Part shown: positions 1 through 3,863 of the stretch, one piece after another
How positions within the stretch are numbered: the first letter of the stretch is position 1
How the letters are laid out: the number at the start of each line of letters is the position of its first letter
From: JAUYQE01 sp035289745
GTDB lineage: Archaea > Nanobdellota > Nanobdellia > Woesearchaeales > GW2011-AR9
DNA: 6,169 nt
Direction of reading: 5' to 3'
NCBI GenBank assembly: GCA_035289745.1
Contig: DATDWF010000111.1
Span: 1 to 6,169, forward strand
Program-made: the position numbers and the translations under genes
Notes under the pieces: generated by a model
Seen by the model: the letters and a program-made list of their open reading frames with translations, nothing else
Told to the model about the DNA's origin: nothing
The model's database searches: none

Positions 1-1
1 G

Positions 2-175
2 TGTGCTGCGGGGGAAATAGAACACTTGAACCGGAGTACGGTCAGCAATCACGTCCATAACGGAAGAAAGGTTGTTGTAGCGATTTACAAAGATGGCCAG
101 ACTCTGGAGAGGGGCGCTTTGGGAGAGGAAATTAAACAATACGCTGATAAGAAACGCCAAGAAAAAGGTGGATAG
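2..175 (+). CDS. C-terminal end of an unidentified protein (5' end outside window)
   Basis: An open frame enters from the left edge and runs 57 codons to TAG at 173-175. The fragment is basic and hydrophilic. It contains a short segment that looks like a beta strand followed by a turn (residues VVVAIYKDGQTLE, about 24-36 of the fragment), then a predicted helix rich in Lys, Glu and Gln, ending in KKRQEKGG. No motif identifies the family. It is taken as real because the frame is open from the edge, codon use looks like the neighbours, and it ends shortly before a tRNA promoter with a hairpin over its stop codon. No start is visible, so it could also be a short independent ORF whose start lies upstream. 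Confidence 0.6.
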   Translation, partial: CAAGEIEHLNRSTVSNHVHNGRKVVVAIYKDGQTLERGALGEEIKQYADKKRQEKGG

Positions 176-185
176 CTCCTTTTTC
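161..185 (+). terminator. Hairpin with T-tract over the stop codon
   Basis: GAAAAAGG (161-168) is perfectly complementary to CCTTTTTC (178-185), an 8-bp stem with a 9-base loop that contains the TAG stop of the upstream gene. The 3' arm itself carries five Ts. It may end transcription before the tRNA promoter. The T-tract being inside the stem is atypical of a bacterial terminator; archaea terminate at T-tracts with or without hairpins. Confidence 0.4.
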
Positions 186-202
186 GAATTGCCGTCGCAA
201 CG

Positions 203-212
203 TTTAAAAATA
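203..212 (+). promoter_or_regulatory. TATA-like box of the tRNA-Ile gene
   Basis: TTTAAAAATA lies with its centre about 28 bases before the first base of the tRNA (235). This fits archaeal TBP/TFB promoter geometry for a transcript that starts at, or a base or two before, the mature 5' end. The stretch between is pyrimidine-rich with no competing signal. Confidence 0.6.
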
Positions 213-234
213 ATCTCCCTTTTTTCTCTATAAT

Positions 235-342
235 GGCCCCGTAGCTTAGCTTGGTACTGTGCCAGCTTTCAGCTGGCATCCTGAGCAATGGAGCGCACGA
301 CTGATAATCGTGAGGTCCCGTGTTCAAATCACGGCGGGGCCA
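235..342 (+). tRNA. tRNA-Ile (anticodon GAT) with a D-loop intron
   Basis: All arms can be drawn. The acceptor stem is GGCCCCG (235-241) with CGGGGCC (335-341). The D stem is GCTT (244-247) with GAGC (291-294). The anticodon stem is CACGA (296-300) with TCGTG (308-312), around loop CTGATAA with anticodon GAT at 303-305. The variable loop is AGGTC, and the T stem CCGTG (318-322) pairs with CACGG (330-334) around TTCAAAT. A73 is at 342 and CCA is not encoded. The D-loop is far too long because of a 34-base insertion (about 257-290). Removing it restores a canonical GGTA-GAGC junction. GAT reads isoleucine ATC and ATT codons. Confidence 0.95.
257..290 (+). other. Intron in the D-loop of tRNA-Ile (noncanonical position)
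   Basis: This is a 34-base insertion between positions 20/21 of the tRNA. Its core is a perfect 8-bp hairpin, TGCCAGCT (260-267) with AGCTGGCA (271-278), around a TTC loop. Excision at 257-290 leaves GGTA joined to GAGC, the usual end of a D-loop; shifting by one base (256-289) leaves GGT-GGAGC and cannot be excluded. A relaxed bulge-helix-bulge can be drawn: TTG (251-253) pairs with CAA (286-288) beside a GTA bulge. Archaeal splicing endonuclease removes such introns. Most sit one base 3' of the anticodon, so a D-loop site is unusual. Exact cut sites are inferred. Confidence 0.8.
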
Positions 343-343
343 G

Positions 344-351
344 TTTTTTAA
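344..351 (+). promoter_or_regulatory. T-run after the tRNA; possible terminator and TATA box in one
   Basis: TTTTTTAA begins two bases after the tRNA discriminator base. A six-T run is enough to end archaeal transcription, so this probably terminates the tRNA. Its centre is also 27.5 bases before the ATG at 375, the geometry of a TATA box for a leaderless mRNA. Alternatively the downstream gene is transcribed by readthrough and released by tRNA 3' processing. The two roles cannot be separated from sequence. Confidence 0.4.
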
Positions 352-374
352 CAATTAAACAAAGAAGGATACAT

Positions 375-809
375 ATGGAAAAAACCAGCAAAAGACAAGC
401 AGGGGATAAATCAGTTCCTCTCGAAAGGAGAGTTGTATTCTCTCACTGCCCCACTACTGCACTAGACGACTGGAAGATTTACGTATTCGTCGATCTCCTC
501 CATGCGCCGGAAGAACTGCATGCTGAACTGCTTGCGGAGTTGCACCCTTTGGGGGGAACATATGAAGAAGTCGCAAGAACAATCCCTCAGCATTTGCGCC
601 ATTGCCCCCGCTGCCTGCGAGTATATCAGGACGCATATGCAGTAAAAGTTGAAATGGGTGAGATTATCAAAGACACGGAAGAAGGCTATCAGGTGGCAGC
701 CCCCGAACTACGGGAGCGAGTCTTAGAAGTAGCAGAAGCCTATGCGAAAAAGTACACCCGGCAAAGGCGAGTTGCAGAAGCATTTGCAAAAAGAAAGTTG
801 TATCATTGA
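375..809 (+). CDS. Small protein with HxxxCxxC zinc-finger-like motif
   Basis: The product is 144 residues, soluble, with no signal peptide or membrane segment. Residues 73-80 (HLRHCPRC) fit the H-x3-C-x2-C pattern of the zinc-binding anti-sigma type finger (zf-HC2/ZAS). As in that family, a helix-rich acidic segment precedes it (about 40-72) and a helix follows. A second His-Cys pair occurs at 24-25. The C-terminal third (110-144) is highly charged and probably helical, ending in a basic stretch. Archaea lack bacterial sigma factors, so a sigma-binding role is not implied; metal binding or protein interaction is the safer reading. ATG 375 is chosen because extending upstream to 288 would run through the tRNA. 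AAGGA just before the ATG is only a weak ribosome site, and a leaderless start is possible. Family membership is inferred from the motif alone. Confidence 0.8.
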   Translation: MEKTSKRQAGDKSVPLERRVVFSHCPTTALDDWKIYVFVDLLHAPEELHAELLAELHPLGGTYEEVARTIPQHLRHCPRCLRVYQDAYAVKVEMGEIIKDTEEGYQVAAPELRERVLEVAEAYAKKYTRQRRVAEAFAKRKLYH

Positions 810-816
810 GCCCTAT

Positions 817-839
817 AAAGCTACGCTCTTGCTTTTTTT
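817..839 (+). terminator. Weak hairpin plus seven-T run
   Basis: AAAGC (817-821) can pair with GCTTT (831-835) around a 9-base loop, and Ts run from 833 to 839. It lies 8-30 bases after the stop of the zinc-finger-like gene and is a plausible termination site. The remaining stretch to about 900 shows no gene or strong structure. Confidence 0.5.
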
Positions 840-903
840 GAGATCTGTTTCTTTTGAAAGACATTTTGACAGGCTTTTCACTTCCCTTCAGCAATCAACA
901 ACT

Positions 904-911
904 TTTATAAA
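904..911 (+). promoter_or_regulatory. TATA box of the structured RNA gene
   Basis: TTTATAAA is a near-ideal archaeal TATA box, preceded by an A/C-rich stretch that could serve as BRE. Its centre is 26.5 bases before G934, the first base of the closing stem of the RNA. The same octamer at the same spacing precedes the minus-strand gene start at 2600. Confidence 0.75.
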
Positions 912-933
912 CGGCTGCATTCTTCCAACAACT

Positions 934-1048
934 GGGCTCGCGAGAAAAACTTTGTTTTTCCACACGCTCTCTTCGGAGGGTGATGCAAAGAGAATCTCAG
1001 ATTCTCAGCGCGGTGGTCGGCAGGTTCTCAGGGACGAGCCCGCTTTTT
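934..1048 (+). ncRNA. Candidate structured noncoding RNA of unknown class
   Basis: A transcript starting at the position predicted by the TATA box would open with GGGCTCG (934-940), which pairs perfectly with CGAGCCC (1035-1041); a T-run follows (1044-1048). Inside are three hairpins. GAAAAAC/GTTTTTC (944-950/954-960) has a TTT loop. A 7-bp stem (965-971/976-982, two G-U pairs) is closed by a cUUCGg tetraloop. GAGAATC/GATTCTC (990-996/1000-1006) has a TCA loop. The segment 1007-1034 looks largely unpaired. The UUCG loop and T-run favour this strand. I checked for hallmarks of 5S rRNA, SRP RNA, RNase P RNA, C/D and H/ACA guides and tRNA and found none. The 3' end meets the stop codon of the convergent gene. 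The RNA itself is inferred; function is unknown. Confidence 0.65.
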
Positions 1049-2600
1049 ATGGTCTTTTAGTGCAGTTCCACCGTTCTTCCAGATGATGAAATAAGTCTGG
1101 TTGCTTCACTGCTGCCCCAATGACGTCTCGAAGCGTGTCTGTTAATGCATAGCTGAATTCTGCCGAAGAATCAGAACCATACTTGTGATCCAATTCATGC
1201 AGATACGTTGCCAATGCTGCAGGAAAAAGCCCCCGTATTCTCTCCCGCGATAACCAGACGAATTTCTCATTATATTGCCCATGAATGATGCTCTTTTCTG
1301 CCACCCGATCAAAGAGCCAGACCTCTTTTTTTGATTTCATGGGGAATGGAGCTAGGGCATCGTAGAGTATTTGCATCCTCTCTTTATCCCCGGGAGACGG
1401 CTCTGCCCGATAGTGCTGCTGCAATTCTTGAAACTTCTCAACAACCGTCTTCATACCCAGTTTTGCAAGAGAACGGTTACAGATGACATATCCCTGTGCA
1501 GCTAGGGCCTCGCCGATGGAGTTCGGAGCAGAAAAGTCTTCTGCCAGATATTTTTCAGCAAAAGGTAAGCGAACTTTTTCGCGAGAAAAAGAGCTCCATA
1601 ACTGGTCAACAATTTTCTCCAAGACATCCGACCCCAGATTTTTCCCCTTCCAGTTCACCTGTGTCCCTTCCGTCCAGATGGGCTCGAGTTCATATACCAC
1701 CCGAATAAGTTCTTTTGACGAAGCTGCAGCAAGGATATGGGGGAGGATGAGAGAGTCCAGTTCACTTCTGGTTACCAGGCCTCGATCCCGATCTTTCCGG
1801 AGCGCTTTATTGTCATACGTCCAGAGAGAAAAGAAGTCCACGGTGTTCCATTCTTCTGTCTCCACATGGCGCCGCTGTCCCGCAAAATAAAAATTCCCTC
1901 GAGGGATCTTGTCACCCCCATCTCGGCCGCCCAAGAAGCGCAGTCCTCCGACTGTGGAGATATCAAGAGTCGAGTTTTGAAAGTCCTCGTTTGCCGCATG
2001 ATAAAATAAATCCTTGGCGCTCTGAAGAATGTTCGCATGCTGCTTCTTCTGCGTCTTTAACTCTATAAAATTCCCGGGAAAAGGCGAGGAAGCCTGCTGC
2101 ACATCGGCAAATAATCCCCTTTGTTTTTGCACGTATTCCCCGTAGGGAAGATTGTCAAGAGTGAAATCAATGATCCAATCGGCTGCGCCATAACGAATCT
2201 GAGAGAAATCATAATCGCGCAAGAGCACCAATGCTAAGATCTTAACCCCTTCCCCAAAACCTCCCGCAGAGAAAGGATTGTCCGTTTTCGTGGTCCCCCC
2301 CAAATGCAAGAGCAGCCGGTAATCATATGTTGCCGGACTCTGCAGGCGAATCACATAATCTCTTCCGCTTCGCTCGATAACCGCGGCAATACCATCCAGC
2401 GTTTGATTATTCTCGTCGAAGAAATTTTGCCAGACATCGCGAGCGGCTTTTTCCAGGCTCCACGAAACGCTATAACTATCCAGAATGCCGAGGTATTTTC
2501 TCTTGGCGCTCCCTTCCAAAGGTTGCGGAAGAGGGTTCTGAGCGAGTCGTGCTTCTAAACTTGCTTTTGGTACATTCTTTCTTCTAAAAGGCCATCGCAT
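1047..2600 (-). CDS. GHKL ATPase-like protein with C-terminal HExxH metallopeptidase motif
   Basis: The product is 517 residues, apparently cytoplasmic, with no signal peptide. The N-terminal half resembles a GHKL (gyrase/Hsp90/histidine kinase/MutL) ATP-binding domain. A helix at 48-64 carries an N-box-like E50-x3-R54-D55-x3-N59, and a glycine-rich lid GGFGEGVK (113-120) is followed by a hydrophobic helix. The expected DxGxG box between them is degenerate (around 88-101). Residues 140-300 may be a transducer-like region. Near the C-terminus HELDH (468-472) matches the zinc-protease HExxH motif, followed by G475 and E481. It recalls the metzincin HExxHxxGxxH/D, but the last ligand position is Ser with Asp one residue before. 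ATG 2600 is chosen because a TATA box centred 26.5 bases upstream puts the transcript start on it, giving a leaderless mRNA. Substrate and partners are unknown; ATP binding and proteolysis are inferences. Confidence 0.85.
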   Translation of the reverse strand: MRWPFRRKNVPKASLEARLAQNPLPQPLEGSAKRKYLGILDSYSVSWSLEKAARDVWQNFFDENNQTLDGIAAVIERSGRDYVIRLQSPATYDYRLLLHLGGTTKTDNPFSAGGFGEGVKILALVLLRDYDFSQIRYGAADWIIDFTLDNLPYGEYVQKQRGLFADVQQASSPFPGNFIELKTQKKQHANILQSAKDLFYHAANEDFQNSTLDISTVGGLRFLGGRDGGDKIPRGNFYFAGQRRHVETEEWNTVDFFSLWTYDNKALRKDRDRGLVTRSELDSLILPHILAAASSKELIRVVYELEPIWTEGTQVNWKGKNLGSDVLEKIVDQLWSSFSREKVRLPFAEKYLAEDFSAPNSIGEALAAQGYVICNRSLAKLGMKTVVEKFQELQQHYRAEPSPGDKERMQILYDALAPFPMKSKKEVWLFDRVAEKSIIHGQYNEKFVWLSRERIRGLFPAALATYLHELDHKYGSDSSAEFSYALTDTLRDVIGAAVKQPDLFHHLEERWNCTKRP

Positions 2601-2622
2601 GGATCGGCTGCACGTCTGGCCA

Positions 2623-2630
2623 TTTATAAA
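2623..2630 (-). promoter_or_regulatory. TATA box of the GHKL/HExxH gene
   Basis: TTTATAAA, palindromic, lies with its centre 26.5 bases before the A of the ATG at 2600 on the minus strand. This predicts a leaderless transcript and argues against the longer frame beginning with TTG at 2642, which lies upstream of the promoter. A purine-rich stretch (GGGAA) sits just upstream, as expected of a BRE. Confidence 0.7.
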
Positions 2631-2726
2631 GATTCCCAGCAAAAAATATCGTCTTTCAACCTCAATTTCTTAACAGCTTCTCTGAAGCATACAGGTTCAT
2701 GTCTCTACATTCCCCCCGCTAAATGC

Positions 2727-2733
2727 TTAAATA
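2727..2733 (+). promoter_or_regulatory. TATA-like box of the lipoprotein gene
   Basis: TTAAATA predicts transcription from about 2756, giving a leader of roughly 30 bases that holds a ribosome binding site. It is less ideal than the TTTATAAA boxes elsewhere in the window. Confidence 0.5.
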
Positions 2734-2747
2734 CGAATTATCATTCG
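2734..2747 (+). promoter_or_regulatory. Inverted repeat between TATA box and predicted start (possible operator)
   Basis: CGAAT (2734-2738) and ATTCG (2743-2747) form a perfect 5-bp dyad with a 4-base spacer. It lies directly after the TATA box, where a bound regulator would block transcription. It is short enough to arise by chance. Confidence 0.25.
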
Positions 2748-2771
2748 AGAATACTCACAAATAGTCGTAAA

Positions 2772-2780
2772 GAGGGGGTG
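2772..2780 (+). promoter_or_regulatory. Ribosome binding site of the lipoprotein gene
   Basis: GAGGGGGTG differs at one base from the GGAGGTG complement of the 16S rRNA tail and ends seven bases before ATG 2788. It supports that start over the in-frame ATG at 2800. It contrasts with the apparently leaderless minus-strand gene. Confidence 0.7.
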
Positions 2781-2787
2781 TATTACT

Positions 2788-3825
2788 ATGAACAAGAGTA
2801 TGAACAAAGTCCTAATTATCAGTGTTCTTATGCTGAGCATTTTCCTCGTAGGATGCTTGGATTATAAAATGTATGATGTGCAAAAAGGAAATGCCGATGA
2901 TGAAAAGCTTCTCAATGAGCTAGCACAGATCGAAGAAGAACTGGCTGCAGGAGACACAGAGAATCCTACCGCGGCAAAAGAAGCCGCTGCTGAGGAGCAA
3001 GAGGTTACTGAGGATGTCGTCGTGGCTGAGCCGAGCAAAGAAGCAACAGAAGCTCCTGAAGGAGAAATGCAGGCCGTACGGATTAAAGAGAACGAAGTGG
3101 TCCGTCTGAGAGTCAAAGTAGCTGATCCGGATGGTGATAATGTTACCTATCAATTTTCCGCGCCCCTTGATAAAGAAGGCGCCTGGAAGACAAACTATGG
3201 GGATGCCGGTGAATACCTGGCAACGATCACGGCTACCGATGGCCGCCTGAAAACGGAGAAGAATATAAAGATTATCGTCGAGCGAGTAAACGTGCCGCCG
3301 GTCATCGAACGGCTGGTGGATTTGCGCGTGAAAGAAGGAGAACGCGTTTCGTTCCAGCCCAAAGTAAGCGATCCAAACAATGATCCGGTGACCGTTGCCG
3401 TTTCAGAGCCCTTAGCGAAAGGCACTTTTACGACAGATCATACCAGTGCGGGTGAGTATCTCGTTACCGTAACGGCTAACGATGGTGAATTATCTAGTGA
3501 AGCCACTTTTAAAGTGGTGGTTGCCGATGTTAATGTCCTGCCGGAAGTAAGCAATGTGCCGGAAAGGATGCAGGTGAAAGAGGGCGAAGCGGTTGCGCTC
3601 AGCCCCGTGGTCAGCGATCTGGACAATGATCCGCTCAAAGTAACCATCAGCGATCCCGTGGGCGATGACGGCACGTGGGAAACCAAGTACACGGATCATG
3701 GAGAATACATGGTACTGGTAACAGTTACCGATGGTAAAGATACCGTGAAACGGAACGTCGCGTTAACGGTTGAAGATGTCAACATGCCGCCGGAAATTGT
3801 GGAGATTTCCCTGGCAACGGGATGA
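2788..3825 (+). CDS. Surface lipoprotein with three cadherin/PKD-like repeats
   Basis: The product is 345 residues. A short N-terminus with two Lys is followed by a hydrophobic core (8-22) ending in a lipobox, LVGC, with the lipid-modified Cys at 23. An Ala/Glu-rich acidic stalk (about 38-92) leads to three beta-sandwich-like repeats, about 95-168, 172-250 and 252-333. Each has an Asp/Asn loop like calcium-binding cadherin linkers (DPDGDN, DPNNDP, DLDNDP), a G-x-W/F-x-T segment, and a G-E-Y...(T/N)DG ending. Linkers read V-N-x-x-P. The protein stops at residue 345, just after the linker that would open a fourth repeat (VNMPPEI), so it looks cut short. It is probably anchored outside the membrane for adhesion or structural duty. 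The next gene encodes a longer protein with the same repeat type; a terminator-like hairpin covers this gene's stop. Confidence 0.9.
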   Translation: MNKSMNKVLIISVLMLSIFLVGCLDYKMYDVQKGNADDEKLLNELAQIEEELAAGDTENPTAAKEAAAEEQEVTEDVVVAEPSKEATEAPEGEMQAVRIKENEVVRLRVKVADPDGDNVTYQFSAPLDKEGAWKTNYGDAGEYLATITATDGRLKTEKNIKIIVERVNVPPVIERLVDLRVKEGERVSFQPKVSDPNNDPVTVAVSEPLAKGTFTTDHTSAGEYLVTVTANDGELSSEATFKVVVADVNVLPEVSNVPERMQVKEGEAVALSPVVSDLDNDPLKVTISDPVGDDGTWETKYTDHGEYMVLVTVTDGKDTVKRNVALTVEDVNMPPEIVEISLATG

Positions 3826-3851
3826 GCTAATGCTCATTCCTTTCTTTTTTT
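3819..3851 (+). terminator. Strong hairpin and seven-T run between the two surface-protein genes
   Basis: GGGATGAGC (3819-3827) pairs with GCTCATTCC (3832-3840) over 9 bp (one G-U) around a TAAT loop. A T-rich tail follows, ending in seven Ts (3845-3851). The stop codon of the lipoprotein gene lies in the 5' arm. It looks like an intrinsic terminator and would reduce or stop transcription into the next gene, which begins 13 bases after the T-run. Confidence 0.65.
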
Positions 3852-3863
3852 AGTGTCTAGAAA

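Noticed and set aside
85..354. Minus-strand ORF of 89 codons over the tRNA
   Set aside because: It is the antisense of the tRNA gene; its N-terminal residues (RRDLNTGPHDYQS type) are the well-known false translation of a tRNA complement.
288..374. Longer start (ATG at 288) for the zinc-finger-like gene
   Set aside because: This extension would translate the 3' part of the tRNA; the ATG lies at the edge of the tRNA intron. ATG 375 is used.
979..1008. C/D box guide RNA (GTGATGC as box C)
   Set aside because: The box C match is imperfect and there is no CTGA box D at the needed distance; only CTCA occurs.
934..1042. tRNA or pre-tRNA with introns in place of the candidate RNA
   Set aside because: The 7-bp closing stem resembles an acceptor stem, but there is no T-arm before the 3' strand, no GG-containing D-loop and no anticodon arm that can be drawn.
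742..1086. Plus-strand ORF of 114 codons
   Set aside because: It overlaps the end of the zinc-finger-like gene out of frame, then crosses a promoter and the candidate RNA; the protein has no recognisable features.
1772..2038. Short ORFs on both strands inside the GHKL/HExxH gene
   Set aside because: They are shadows of the 517-residue gene, with no start signals or domain features.
2601..2642. TTG start at 2642 for the GHKL/HExxH gene
   Set aside because: It lies upstream of the TATA box, and the added 14 residues show no domain; the ATG at 2600 coincides with the predicted transcript start.
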